Program-made: the position numbers and the translations under genes
Source of the DNA: Chloroflexota bacterium
Lineage (GTDB): Bacteria > Chloroflexota > Limnocylindria > P2-11E > CF-107
NCBI GenBank assembly: GCA_005881435.1
Contig: VBHP01000083.1
Coordinates: forward strand, 1 to 46,927
Direction: 5' to 3'
DNA: 46,927 nucleotides
Shown: positions 16,656 through 25,232 of the stretch, piece after piece
Layout of the letters: every line of letters starts with the position of its first letter
Position numbering within the stretch: position 1 is the first letter of the stretch
Notes under the pieces: model-generated
What the model was told of the DNA's origin: nothing
Database searches by the model: none
The model's input: only the letters and a program-made list of their open reading frames with translations

Positions 16656-17348
16656 ATGACGACGCCGGTTGCGCTGACGCTACTCCTGCTGCTCGCGACG
16701 GCCTGCGGCAACGGGCCTGACCTGAGCCGACACACCGATGACATCGTCTGGAATGGCGTCCTCTTCACCGTGCCGTTCGAGTCCACCGGGCGCGGGCTCA
16801 CCGAAAACGATCTGGCGTCGGAGCTGTTCCGGGTCAGAAGCGCTGTGCCACGCGCCTCGATGCCGCTCGGGGATCGCGACGCCGCGTACGTGTCCGCGGG
16901 AGAACCGGTGTACGCCGTGAAGAGCTACGCCGCGACATTCCGTCTCGCGGCACGTCACGACGGTCGACTGTTCCTCTACGAGTCGCGCCCACACCCAGGC
17001 GTGAAGCGGGGCGCGGACCTGCTTGACATCGAAGGTCGCGTCGTCGCCATCGCCGTGCTGAGCTCGTACAACGCGGGCGAGATCGCTCGCATCACTGATC
17101 CAAGGCGCGTCGGTGTCCTCGTTCACGCCGTCAGCGTCGCGGCTGTCGATCTTGCTCCGCCGTGGGGCGTGATCGCTGGTCCGAAGACAGCAGTCTTCCT
17201 CGCTTTCGAGCTCAGCGACGGTACGCGGACGGTGCGCGCGCTCGACCCCAACCGGAACGTGCTCGCCGATGTGATCCACGTCGATGCGCAGTTCACGACC
17301 ATGATCGACGAGATCCTTCGAGACGCTCCGTGCACGCCGGACTGCTAA
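16656..17348 (+). CDS. Hypothetical lipoprotein
   Basis: 230 aa. The N-terminus is a lipoprotein signal: hydrophobic core LTLLLLLATAC with the lipobox cysteine at about residue 17. The mature part has no family I recognise. It contains NGVLFTVPFE near the start, a middle rich in short beta-like strands, and two cysteines at the very end (CTPDC) that could pair. The ribosome binding site is weak. It converges with the HTH-PAS gene, four bases between stops. Confidence 0.65.
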   Translation: MTTPVALTLLLLLATACGNGPDLSRHTDDIVWNGVLFTVPFESTGRGLTENDLASELFRVRSAVPRASMPLGDRDAAYVSAGEPVYAVKSYAATFRLAARHDGRLFLYESRPHPGVKRGADLLDIEGRVVAIAVLSSYNAGEIARITDPRRVGVLVHAVSVAAVDLAPPWGVIAGPKTAVFLAFELSDGTRTVRALDPNRNVLADVIHVDAQFTTMIDEILRDAPCTPDC

Positions 17349-17352
17349 CGGG

Positions 17353-17961
17353 TCACTCTTTCTCGGGTTTCTCAGACGCGATCATGAGTAGGCCCTCGAC
17401 CTCACCGACAGAATCGCGCAACGGCTGATAGATGTATCGGAAGTCCGCTTCTCGAACGGTTCCGTCGGCGGTCGTCCACTTGTAGTGCCAAGCGTTGCCC
17501 GTTGTGGGCTTGCCCTGCCGGAAGGCGCGCTGCCGCGCGGCATACGTCACCGGCGATGCGTTCGGAAAGACCTCGCGTACGTTTTTCCCTATGACGTCCG
17601 CACTACGAAGCCGCATCACTCGCTCCCACATCTTGTTCACGAACCGGAACACATGCTTTGGCCCGGTCGTGACCGCGACCAGGAAGGGAGCGTCCTCATA
17701 GCGGGCGAGTTCCCGGTCCTCAGGCGTCGCAAGTCGCGCCTGAGCCGTGCTCGTCATCACCGCAGCGATAAGACTCGTGCGGTTCCGAACGCCAAAGCCC
17801 GCCATCAGCGCGGTGATGTGCGCGGTTATCGCGCGCTCCGAGATCTTCAAGCTATGCGCGATCTCGCGCGTCCGATACCCGCGCCGGAGCAAATCCATGA
17901 TCTGGATCTGGCGAGGCGTAAGCGCGTAACGCGTCTCAGGCCGCGCCCTGACACGACTCAC
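17353..17961 (-). CDS. LuxR-type HTH regulator with C-terminal PAS domain
   Basis: 202 aa from a GTG start. A LuxR/GerE helix-turn-helix comes first (YALTPRQIQIMDLL, then TREIAHSLKISERAITAHI, about 12-60). A PAS-like domain follows (about 85-195; FRFVNKMWERVM, then VIGKNVREVFP, and a closing DGTVREADFRYIYQPLRD). This order is the reverse of most PAS-LuxR proteins. The frame is open further upstream but would run antisense through the DUF2935 gene, so I reject the extension. Start uncertain (AAAAGG only three bases away). Divergent from 18089, which it may regulate. Confidence 0.75.
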   Translation of the reverse strand: MSRVRARPETRYALTPRQIQIMDLLRRGYRTREIAHSLKISERAITAHITALMAGFGVRNRTSLIAAVMTSTAQARLATPEDRELARYEDAPFLVAVTTGPKHVFRFVNKMWERVMRLRSADVIGKNVREVFPNASPVTYAARQRAFRQGKPTTGNAWHYKWTTADGTVREADFRYIYQPLRDSVGEVEGLLMIASEKPEKE

Positions 17962-18088
17962 GAGCCTTTTGTAGCAACAGGCCCCGGGCTCTCTCGCCCG
18001 CCGACTAGGCGTGTACCGAAATCGGCAAGTAGTGGCACTAGCGATGCAGCGAGGCCGGCGAACGTCCCGCCAGATGTAGGAGGTCACG

Positions 18089-19009
18089 ATGGCTGAAATG
18101 AGAAGCACTGCAGGTCCCGAGACCGAGGCCGACGTGCGCGTCCCAGTTGAGTCGATGGACATCATCACCAGAACGCCCAACGCCTCGACTCCGGAGAGCA
18201 AGTTCGAGAAGGTCGTCATCCTGCCGAACGCTGATGACAAGGACCCATCGAACCATGCCTGGGCTGACGCGCGTTTCGCGACGGACATTCTGTCGGAGCA
18301 CGGGCTCTTCTTTGCGCTTCTGATGCCGGAGGAGCTGGCCAAAGAGGAGCGCGCCGAGGCGCTCACGTTTTACCGCGAATTCGGCGAGATGCACCGCCGG
18401 ATCGCAGCGGACAAGCCCCCGGAGCGCAGCGAGGTCAAGCCGTTCCTGGGGCGGATCCGCGAGAAGGTCATGCCGTTCATCGAGTACAAGCGGCGTCTCG
18501 GTGATGCCCAGCGGTCTGGAAAGCTCCGAAGCCTGGTCTGGCCGCTGTTTTTCGACCACACACGACATGAGGCCGAGCGCTGGGAGCGCCGCTTCAACGC
18601 GCTGGGCCGTGGCGAGGTCGAGTTCGAGCGCAAAGAAGTTGTGACTTTCTGGACGAACATCATGGACGAGCATGCGCGGTTCGTCGCGCACCTGCTGGAC
18701 CCGGACGAATATGCCTTGATCGAGAAGGCGTTCAAGACGGCGGAGGTGTTCAGAAAGCTCCAAGGCGATGGCGTCGCAGGCGCGGTGGCGGCGCTGTCGG
18801 CGCAGCCCGGCACCGTGGCGAGCTCGCTCGGTCAGAACCCGACGGCGGATGCGGTCATGAGCGCCGCGCAGACCATGCTCGACTTCAAGACGCAAGCGGT
18901 GCGCGGCATCGAGTCGGCGAAGATCAAGAGCATTATCGAGCCGCGGCTCGCCGATCACGTGCGCCGCGAGGCGCTCAAGTTCGTCAACGAGCTCAAGCGC
19001 GCGGTCTGA
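18089..19009 (+). CDS. DUF2935-like helical protein
   Basis: 306 aa, start fixed by TAGGAGGT just upstream. Two related helical segments are visible: DARFATDILSEHGLFFALLMP (about 71-91) and FWTNIMDEHARFVAHLLDPDE (about 190-210). Each has an Exx(H) plus aromatic pattern like ferritin-like bundles. This matches the DUF2935 layout known from Bacillus and Clostridium, with an extra N-terminal 60 residues and a C-terminal helical tail. Metal binding through the E/H pairs is inferred. It is divergent from the HTH-PAS regulator. Confidence 0.7.
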   Translation: MAEMRSTAGPETEADVRVPVESMDIITRTPNASTPESKFEKVVILPNADDKDPSNHAWADARFATDILSEHGLFFALLMPEELAKEERAEALTFYREFGEMHRRIAADKPPERSEVKPFLGRIREKVMPFIEYKRRLGDAQRSGKLRSLVWPLFFDHTRHEAERWERRFNALGRGEVEFERKEVVTFWTNIMDEHARFVAHLLDPDEYALIEKAFKTAEVFRKLQGDGVAGAVAALSAQPGTVASSLGQNPTADAVMSAAQTMLDFKTQAVRGIESAKIKSIIEPRLADHVRREALKFVNELKRAV

Positions 19010-19076
19010 GATACACCACGCGGGTCGCAGATGGCCCTCTCGGAGCGGTCATCTGCGACGCGGCCGGAGAGAATGC

Positions 19077-19442
19077 GTGTCGCGACTGACGCACCTGGCG
19101 ATAATCACCGACCGCGTCGCCGAGCTCCGCGATTTCTATCGCAAGGTGCTCCAGGAGGCGCCATCCGTCGATCGGGCCGACTACGTCGAGTTCTCCACCG
19201 CCGGCGCGGCCGTGTCGTTATGGGATCTGGCGGGACACGAGCGTCAGGCGCCTGGCTCGGACCGAACCGTGATGCTGGAGTTCGAAGTCACCGATGTTGA
19301 CTCCGAATTCGAGCGCATCCGGCACCTCGGTGTCGAAATCGTGATGGACGTGACGACGCAAGCGTGGGGGAATCGAGCGTTCTACTTCCGCGATCCCGAT
19401 GGCAATCTGATCAACTTTTACACGAAGGTCCAAGGCGATTAG
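19077..19442 (+). CDS. VOC/glyoxalase-fold protein
   Basis: 121 aa with a GTG start after GGAGAGAA. One vicinal-oxygen-chelate domain: metal-side residues H in RLTHLAIITD and E in VMLEFEVTDVD, and the closing FYFRDPDGNLINFYTK. Typical of single-domain glyoxalase/bleomycin-resistance/dioxygenase proteins that act as homodimers. It converges with the DinB-like gene. Substrate not assignable. Confidence 0.88.
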   Translation: MSRLTHLAIITDRVAELRDFYRKVLQEAPSVDRADYVEFSTAGAAVSLWDLAGHERQAPGSDRTVMLEFEVTDVDSEFERIRHLGVEIVMDVTTQAWGNRAFYFRDPDGNLINFYTKVQGD

Positions 19443-19469
19443 GCAGCGGCCTTGCTCGCCTACCTCGGC

Positions 19470-19953
19470 TCATCCGCCGACGACGCGCGCGATGTGCTTC
19501 AAGTGGGATCGCTCGTGGTTTCGCGAGCCACCGCGCGTAGTCCAGCACGGTCCGATCGCGTGGCTTTCCGGCGCCCGTCACCGTCGCACTACGTGCCGAG
19601 GCTGCTTTTGGCAGCGCTCGCAGGAGCGCCAATAGCTCGGCACGCTGCTTCGTAAACGCGCGCAACGACGGCGCGAACTCGAGTTCGGGATAGTTCGTGC
19701 TTTTGATCCAGGTGGTCGGGTTCATCGCTCGGATCGTCGGCCGGTCTTCGTGGATGATCGTCGCCATGTACTTGCCCCACATGTCAGCGCATGAACGGAG
19801 ATGGGCGAGCACATCGTTGAGAGACCACTCGCCGCGGCGCCGGGAACGGTGCAGTCGATCTCGCGCCAGACCTGCCGTCAGCGCGGCGATGGCCTTCGGC
19901 TGCTCCGTGAGCGCGGCCAAGACTTGGTCGATCGTGAGCGGTGTGTCGTACAT
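19470..19953 (-). pseudogene. DinB-like protein with C-terminal frameshift
   Basis: The N-terminal 140 residues are a DinB/mycothiol-dependent-type four-helix protein: LAHLRSCADMW carries the first metal histidine. As sequenced, the frame changes after TVLDYARWLA and runs on to a stop at 19411, overlapping the VOC gene. Reading one base further after the AAA run at 19519-19521 restores HERSHLKHIARVVGG and a stop at 19470, which supplies the other two histidines of the family. So there is one extra base relative to the family. This is either a recent mutation or a sequence error in an intact gene. GAGG precedes the ATG. Confidence 0.78.
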
Positions 19954-19986
19954 GACGTGAGCCTCGAACTCACACCAGTCTCTCGC

Positions 19987-20678
19987 TCAGTCGCGGCCCT
20001 TCGCGGTGGCGATGTCGGCCTCGTTGCCGGCGCGTCGGCCAGCGTCCACCATGAGGGCGCGAACTCGTCGCGCACCATCCGCCCGCCCGCGGCCAGCGCC
20101 GCCGCGATGCGGGCCTCCGCCTGCTCGTACGGCACCCATATCGCGACATGGATCGCGCCACCGCCGTCCGGGCGCGGCTCGTTCATTTGCTCGAACCAGA
20201 AGGCCGCGCCCCGACCGCGCGGATCGACGAGATCCTCGGCGGGGTTGTCGCGGCGAGGCTCGTACCCGAGTACGGCGCGCCAGAACGGCATCACCCCGGC
20301 CCGATCGGTCGCGCCGGGGATGACAAGTAGGCTCTGGACCGCCGACGGGTCGGCAGAGAGGCCGAGCTTTCGCGCAACTCCCGAGATCCGGCGGGCCAGC
20401 TCCACGTGGCCACGGGTCATCCCGGCGTAGTCGTCGCTGATCTTGAGCAGGCGCACGGTGACCCCGTCGTGACGCAGGTCAACGTCGGGACGCTGGTCGT
20501 CGACGCCCGGCAGCTCGCTGATCGCCTGCACCAGCCGGGCACCCGCGGCGAACGAACCGGTCCGGAAGTACGCGTTGGCGCCGTCGCCGAGCACGCGCCA
20601 ATCCTCGAGGCCGTCGGACTCGCGGAACTGCTTCGGACTGACGTGGTCGGTCATGCCGATTTCCTTGTCGTCGACCAT
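19987..20678 (-). pseudogene. PCD-like/VOC fusion protein with C-terminal frameshift
   Basis: The N-terminal half resembles pterin-4a-carbinolamine dehydratase (WRVLGDGANAYFRTGSFAAG, then RPDVDLRHDGVTVRLL). The C-terminal half is a VOC domain (VMPFWRAVLGYEP, then AIHVAIWVPYEQAEARI). The expected HHP and TH catalytic residues of the dehydratase are absent (QRP and KI instead). As sequenced, the end after SWWTLADA is out of frame. A one-base shift near 20029-20033 restores GNEADIATAKGRD and a stop at 19987, removing a 75-base overlap with the DinB gene. The start at 20678 follows AAGGAGAGG; MTDHV at 20654 is an alternative. Confidence 0.78.
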
Positions 20679-20850
20679 TCTTGCGAACCTCTCCTTGGCT
20701 TCATGTTGCGAACGAGGTGGTCGAAACCGTCTCGGCGCACGAAACGTGGCGATTCTCGCACCAACTTGGTGAAGAACGGAAAACTTAGATCGCGGCAATC
20801 AGTGCGGCGGAATTCCGCAATGGGGCCGCACGCGCTCGAATCCTTGAGTC

Positions 20851-21249
20851 CTATGGCGCGACAAGAATCACGATCGCATCGCTTGGGTCGCCGTCTCTGG
20901 AGATTTGCCAGCAGCCGGCCTCGGGAAGCGAGAACGAGCTCGGATGTGGAATTCGAGAAGGGCGTGGTGGTGCGCCTCCGGCATCCGGCGGGTAGAACTT
21001 GAGCGAAGCGGCGGGCTTGTCGAGGCGTTCCGCGACAAGCATCAACGCCCGGTCGTCCCAGGTTAACCACGGGATCTTCTGTTCCTGACCTGCCACGAGC
21101 CGACCGTCGCTTGGCATCATGAATGTGGCGGCTCGCAACCCGTTGTCGGTCATCGAGACAGCCGTGATTGGACACGAGAATCGCCCAGTTGGCTGCTGAT
21201 AAAGGCAGCCAGAAAGCACGACAAGGAAGGCAAATACCAGTACTCGCAT
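20851..21249 (-). CDS. Small hypothetical lipoprotein
   Basis: 132 aa. MRVLVFAFLVVLSGC is a clean lipoprotein signal with the lipobox VLSGC; a GTG at 21267 would add six residues. The mature protein ends with SLPEAGCWQISRDG and VILVAP, the kind of Pro-Gly-Cys-Trp ending seen in many actinobacterial and Chloroflexi surface lipoproteins. No family name assigned. The neighbouring noncoding stretch to the right contains the decayed att-like sequence. Confidence 0.6.
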   Translation of the reverse strand: MRVLVFAFLVVLSGCLYQQPTGRFSCPITAVSMTDNGLRAATFMMPSDGRLVAGQEQKIPWLTWDDRALMLVAERLDKPAASLKFYPPDAGGAPPRPSRIPHPSSFSLPEAGCWQISRDGDPSDAIVILVAP

Positions 21250-21291
21250 CTGGAAAAGAGGACGCACGGTAGTTACGCGTCGCTGTTAAGT

Positions 21292-21315
21292 TTGCCCAGG
21301 TAGGACCGACGGGAT
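21292..21315. repeat. Degenerate copy of the island end repeat (possible old att site)
   Basis: 24 bases here (TTGCCCAGGTAGGACCGACG and the next four) match 25951-25974 at 22 positions, covering the 3' edge of the tRNA-Glu end repeat and eight bases of its left flank. Similarity fades beyond 21315. It could be the left scar of an older integration at the same site. Confidence 0.4.
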
Positions 21316-21377
21316 CTATTCCGATGAATTTCGACTGCCAGTCCACTCGGAAATGCGGAGCATTCAGGGTTCCCGGG

Positions 21378-21602
21378 CTACCGCGAGACGTCCGTCTCCT
21401 TCACGACCTTGCCGGCTCGATCGAACGTCCGCCACACGCCGATCTGCTTCCCGCGCTCGAATGAGCCGCTGCGCATAAGGCTTCCGTCGCGCCGGAAGAA
21501 CTTCCACGGGCCATGCATCTTGCCGTCGAGGTTGGCACCGCGGTAGCGGACCTTGCCGTTGTCGTAGTGGTCGATCGCGCGGACTGGTCGCGTCATCGAC
21601 AT
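21378..21602 (-). CDS. MORN-repeat/YwqK-like small protein
   Basis: 74 aa. Three short repeats follow the pattern YxNGKxRYxGxxxDGKxHGxW: YDNGKVRYRGANLDGKMHGP, then DGSLMRSGSFERGKQIGVW, then a partial one. This is the YwqK/MORN-2 pattern found in proteins sometimes labelled antitoxin-like. No partner toxin is adjacent. A GTG at 21632 would add ten residues but lies inside its own GGAGG-rich leader. The start could also be the ATG at 21596. Confidence 0.65.
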   Translation of the reverse strand: MSMTRPVRAIDHYDNGKVRYRGANLDGKMHGPWKFFRRDGSLMRSGSFERGKQIGVWRTFDRAGKVVKETDVSR

Positions 21603-21766
21603 ACCTGACAGAACAGGAACGACCTCCTCCACGGTAAGGAACGCATCGACCGATCCCCAGATGATCTGACCGCGGCAATAGTCCTGATTGGGCGATTGCT
21701 CACCGCCCGATTGATCGCGCTAGCCGCACTATCGAAGCCTCATGCCTAGTCGGACTCGAGAAACGC

Positions 21767-22924
21767 TCAGGGCGGGTGGATTTCGGCGTAGCGTCCAACC
21801 GTCGCTTCAAACGTCGATGTCGGCGTCCCTCGGATCCCCTGGTCGAGAAACGCCCGGACGACATCGCGCGTGATCGTGAGGCCGCGGGCGCCGTCGATCG
21901 ATCCCAGCTGTCCAACAACCCGGAGCAGGGGCATGAACAGCACTGCGTTGTCCGTGAAGTTGTAGTGCTCGGCACCGTCGATGGCCAGGTCGCGCACGGG
22001 TCCGGTCTGCGTGAGAGCCTTGAAGTCATCCTTGCGTCGCTGGCAGAAGCCGTCGCACGAAACCTTTTCGTTCGCCTGCAGAATCAGTCCGGGTGCCCTC
22101 ATGCCCGCACGGCGGACTTGGCTAAAGATGGTGCCGTCCAAATCAACAGCGGCACTACAGCGTGGGTCGCGCGCGCAGACTTCGAACGATGCATTGCCTC
22201 CGAGCGAGTGACCGACGTAAGCCACGCGACTGAAGTCCAACGCGCCTAGCGCTGAAGGGCTCTTTGCCAGCGTCGAGACGACGAACGAGGCGTCGTCGAC
22301 CCACACACCGACTAGCCGCGTCGCGGTCGCGTACCACGCCTCGATGTTGGTCTCCGCGATACTGCCCTGCGGAGTGGCGTACACGAGGTGTCCGTCCGGA
22401 AAGCCCACGACCTGGGACGACCCCGCCGGATTGATGCCCACGACGGCGTATCCGTGGCTGGCGAGATCCTCAGCGAGTTCACTGTATTCCGCGACCGAAG
22501 GGCCGAGTCCGGGCATCAGCACGACAACCGGCGGGCTCTTGCCCTCGAGCGGGGCGCCCGCGATCGAGTTCGTGCGCACGGCGTTGTTGTCTTGGAAGAG
22601 GACGCTCGCAGGGCCGTTGACCTTGTTCGCCGCGTCCGCCCACGTCTTCGGCAGGTATGGCGCGGCCTCAGCCGGGCTGCCCTTAGCGGTCGGGTACCAG
22701 ATCCATACCGCGAGCTCGCGCGAATGACCGTCGCTCGAGAACGGATCGACCCGTGCTGCGTCAGTCAGAGCGAGCTCGATGCGACCGACGGAAGACGGGC
22801 CAGTCGGAGCCGCTAGTTGGCGTACCTGCACGCGAGCGACGCTGCTCGCGCCGATACCGACCACCACGAGCACGAGGAGCGCGCCGAGGACAATCCCGAG
22901 GCCCTTAGCGATCGTGCGAAGCAA
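21767..22924 (-). CDS. Membrane-anchored alpha/beta hydrolase (PAF-acetylhydrolase/lipase-like)
   Basis: 385 aa with a TTG start preceded by GGGGGTCTG. An N-terminal hydrophobic anchor (about 8-28) is followed by a hydrolase domain. The nucleophile elbow is GHSLGG, an acid follows in AAVDLDGTI, and the histidine is likely in DGAEHYNFTD. The oxyanion strand is VVVLMPGLGPS. The layout fits platelet-activating-factor acetylhydrolase-like or chlorophyllase-like lipases facing the outside. Four cysteines (two in SCDGFC) may form disulfides. Downstream of the DUF4386 gene by 60 bases on the same strand. Confidence 0.82.
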   Translation of the reverse strand: MLRTIAKGLGIVLGALLVLVVVGIGASSVARVQVRQLAAPTGPSSVGRIELALTDAARVDPFSSDGHSRELAVWIWYPTAKGSPAEAAPYLPKTWADAANKVNGPASVLFQDNNAVRTNSIAGAPLEGKSPPVVVLMPGLGPSVAEYSELAEDLASHGYAVVGINPAGSSQVVGFPDGHLVYATPQGSIAETNIEAWYATATRLVGVWVDDASFVVSTLAKSPSALGALDFSRVAYVGHSLGGNASFEVCARDPRCSAAVDLDGTIFSQVRRAGMRAPGLILQANEKVSCDGFCQRRKDDFKALTQTGPVRDLAIDGAEHYNFTDNAVLFMPLLRVVGQLGSIDGARGLTITRDVVRAFLDQGIRGTPTSTFEATVGRYAEIHPP

Positions 22925-22984
22925 CAGACCCCCACGATCGACGAGGACCGCTCGGCAGCCGGCCGCGGACGACGCGCCGCGATG

Positions 22985-23764
22985 TCATGCGGCAGTCGGC
23001 GCGCGTCCGTCCACCGCTGCGCTCCTGACACCAAAGACCAAGAGGTAGCCGAGCATCCAGACCTCCGCGAACGTCGGCAGGATCGCGAAGTACGTGTGGA
23101 CTGTCCTGCTGAGCTCAGGCGACACGAAGGCGACGAGCAGGTCCAACAGGTAGGAGATGCCGGCCGCGATGAGGACGACGCCCAGCGCTCGGGGGAACAT
23201 CTTGGACCTATAGGCGAGGTAGCCGAGGGGCACGAGCCACAAGCCGAAGAAGATCTGCGCGATGAGATAGCCATAGTTGTGGATGTCCAGCAGGAGCAGC
23301 ACCAAGGCGTTCGAGCCCGCAACACCCAAGGCGCTCGCGTACGACGGGTCGGTCGTAACCCGGAGCGCAGCGAACTGGAAGACCTTGTCGAGACACATGA
23401 TCGTGGTCGCGATCGCGACGAGGATGACCATCGCAGTCGCGACGTTCCTCTGCACGCGAGCGAGCAACAAGAAGAGGGTCATCGCGAGGAACACGAACAC
23501 CGTCGCCTGCAGCAGGTCAGCGAGCACGCCGATGCGCACGACGTCGGCGTTCGCTGCGACCTTCGCGGCTGTCGCGGCGGCATCGCCTGGGACGTACACC
23601 AGTGGACTCACGTAAGCGAGCGCGAAGCCGCCGAAGATGCCGACGATGAGGTATAGGACACCCGCGATTCTTGCGAGGCGCTTGGGTGTCGACGTGATCG
23701 TTCCCGAAAGCGCGGAGTGTGCCGCGGGCATGTCGGCCCTCACGGTGTCTTGTACAACTGCCAT
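22985..23764 (-). CDS. DUF4386 family membrane protein
   Basis: 259 aa; ATG after GGGAGGGG. Six hydrophobic segments, with the DUF4386 opening RLARIAGVLYLIVGIFGGFA and the internal IFFGLWLVPLGYLAYRSKMFPR. Family function unknown. It precedes the lipase-like gene and may share its transcript. Confidence 0.85.
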   Translation of the reverse strand: MAVVQDTVRADMPAAHSALSGTITSTPKRLARIAGVLYLIVGIFGGFALAYVSPLVYVPGDAAATAAKVAANADVVRIGVLADLLQATVFVFLAMTLFLLLARVQRNVATAMVILVAIATTIMCLDKVFQFAALRVTTDPSYASALGVAGSNALVLLLLDIHNYGYLIAQIFFGLWLVPLGYLAYRSKMFPRALGVVLIAAGISYLLDLLVAFVSPELSRTVHTYFAILPTFAEVWMLGYLLVFGVRSAAVDGRAPTAA

Positions 23765-23894
23765 GTCGCCCCTCCCCTGCGTGCCTTCTCTGACCGTACG
23801 GGCAATCCTTGCAAAGTGGCAAGCAAGCACCCTTGGGGTACGGAAGGTGACGAGCCTGGCACGCGCGCGAGCTGCTCAGCGGGCCCGTGCGCTG

Positions 23895-24581
23895 CTAGAG
23901 CAGGAGCGCGACGCCGCAGACGATCAACCAGAGCGACCAGGCGATGTAGGCGATCGGGGTCACTCGTTCCGCGACCGACCAGCCGGTGGACTCATTCGGG
24001 CCGACGAATTCGAGCGCACCGATGAGGAGCGCGACGCCGATCGGGATCGCAAGCCAGCCGAGCCAGATGGGCATGACGGTGCTGCCGATGATCAGCGCGC
24101 CGGTCAAGATCGTCCAGCTACCGGTGAGCAGGTAGCCGAGATGTTCGCCGACGCCGACACCGAGGTAGCGGTGCAGTGCATCGAATATCAGCTCGGTGCT
24201 GTCGCGCTGACCCTGCATCGCGGTCGGATCGAGGTAGCGCCGCGCCAGCAGTGGGACCACAAAAGGCCAGCGCATGAGGCCAAGCGTTTGCACGAGCGCG
24301 GACAAGAGCCCGGTGAGCAGCGCGAGCGTGCGCAGCGGGCCCTCGACGAAGAGCGACGCGACGAGCGCAACAACGGGGACCATCAGCAGCGCCGTGAGCG
24401 CGAACGCCCACCACTGGACGACGAGCGGCGTGCCGCCCGCGCTGAATCTGGTGAGGATGGTGCCCGCAGGCTGGCGAAGGATGTCCGGATACGAAAACGA
24501 CCGCGCGAGCAACGTGAACGTCACGTTGAACGCGATCGGGACCGCGATCAACAGCAGGGCCGCAGCGGTCTCCGTCGTCAT
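23895..24581 (-). CDS. DUF4386-like multi-pass membrane protein
   Basis: 228 aa with about six to seven hydrophobic segments. FSYPDILRQPAGTILTRF after the first segment and GEHLGYLLTGSWTILTG in the middle look like a second DUF4386 branch. The ATG overlaps the stop of the preceding membrane gene by four bases, so the two are translated together. No catalytic residues seen. Confidence 0.75.
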   Translation of the reverse strand: MTTETAAALLLIAVPIAFNVTFTLLARSFSYPDILRQPAGTILTRFSAGGTPLVVQWWAFALTALLMVPVVALVASLFVEGPLRTLALLTGLLSALVQTLGLMRWPFVVPLLARRYLDPTAMQGQRDSTELIFDALHRYLGVGVGEHLGYLLTGSWTILTGALIIGSTVMPIWLGWLAIPIGVALLIGALEFVGPNESTGWSVAERVTPIAYIAWSLWLIVCGVALLL

Positions 24582-25120
24582 GCGAGTGCTGGTTGGCTCC
24601 GCCTCCGGCCGAGAGTCGCGAGCACCAGTCCGGAAAGAGCTTGGGCCACCAGCGCGCCACTCACGCCGACGACCGGCCAGCCAGCCTCAGCCTGCACGCC
24701 GATAGACGTGGTAACGATCCACCCGACGGCCCATGCGATGCCCATCGTTGGGATCCAGATAACGGCCGATGGCACACGATCCGACCGCACGAACGATTGG
24801 GCGCTGCCCACGCCAAGACCAGTGATGGCGCCGATGATCGGGGCAGCGGTCGAGCTCGTCGCTCCGACCGCCTGAACGATCGCGAACGAGATCCCAAGCC
24901 CGAGGGCAGTGGCACCGATCCACGGCACCGGCGAAGGTTGGCGGCCGAGCGCGAGCCACTGAGCCGCCCCGAGAATCGCGCCGGCGACAGCCGCCGTCAC
25001 AAACGCGAAGACCAGACCCTCGGCGGGATTCGCGATCAACCTCCCGAGCCCTCCCGCGAGCGGGTAGGCCAGGAACACGGCGAGCCACAAGGCGATGTCG
25101 CGACTAAGCAGGCGAGACAT
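24578..25120 (-). CDS. Hypothetical membrane protein
   Basis: 180 aa; ATG at 25120 about a dozen bases after GGGGGAAGGG. Hydrophobic segments near 10-30, 35-55, 70-90, 95-110, 120-140 and 150-172. Repeated small-residue helices (GAILGAAQWLALGR) suggest tightly packed helices. No family recognised. Coupled to the following DUF4386-like gene. Confidence 0.7.
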   Translation of the reverse strand: MSRLLSRDIALWLAVFLAYPLAGGLGRLIANPAEGLVFAFVTAAVAGAILGAAQWLALGRQPSPVPWIGATALGLGISFAIVQAVGATSSTAAPIIGAITGLGVGSAQSFVRSDRVPSAVIWIPTMGIAWAVGWIVTTSIGVQAEAGWPVVGVSGALVAQALSGLVLATLGRRRSQPALA

Positions 25121-25232
25121 AGATGCCCTTCCCCCGGTCCGATGGCGACGCAATCGGTTGCGATTGCTGCGTCGAGTGTGTCACATCATGGTTGTTGCAG
25201 AGCAGCCGTGAGCTAACGGTCGACGTGGCTCA

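Noticed and set aside
17962-18366. N-terminal extension of the HTH-PAS regulator
   Set aside because: It would overlap the DUF2935 gene antisense and shows no domain.
21378-21602. MORN/YwqK protein as half of a toxin-antitoxin pair
   Set aside because: No small toxin-like gene lies within reach on either side; the antitoxin label of this family is weakly supported.
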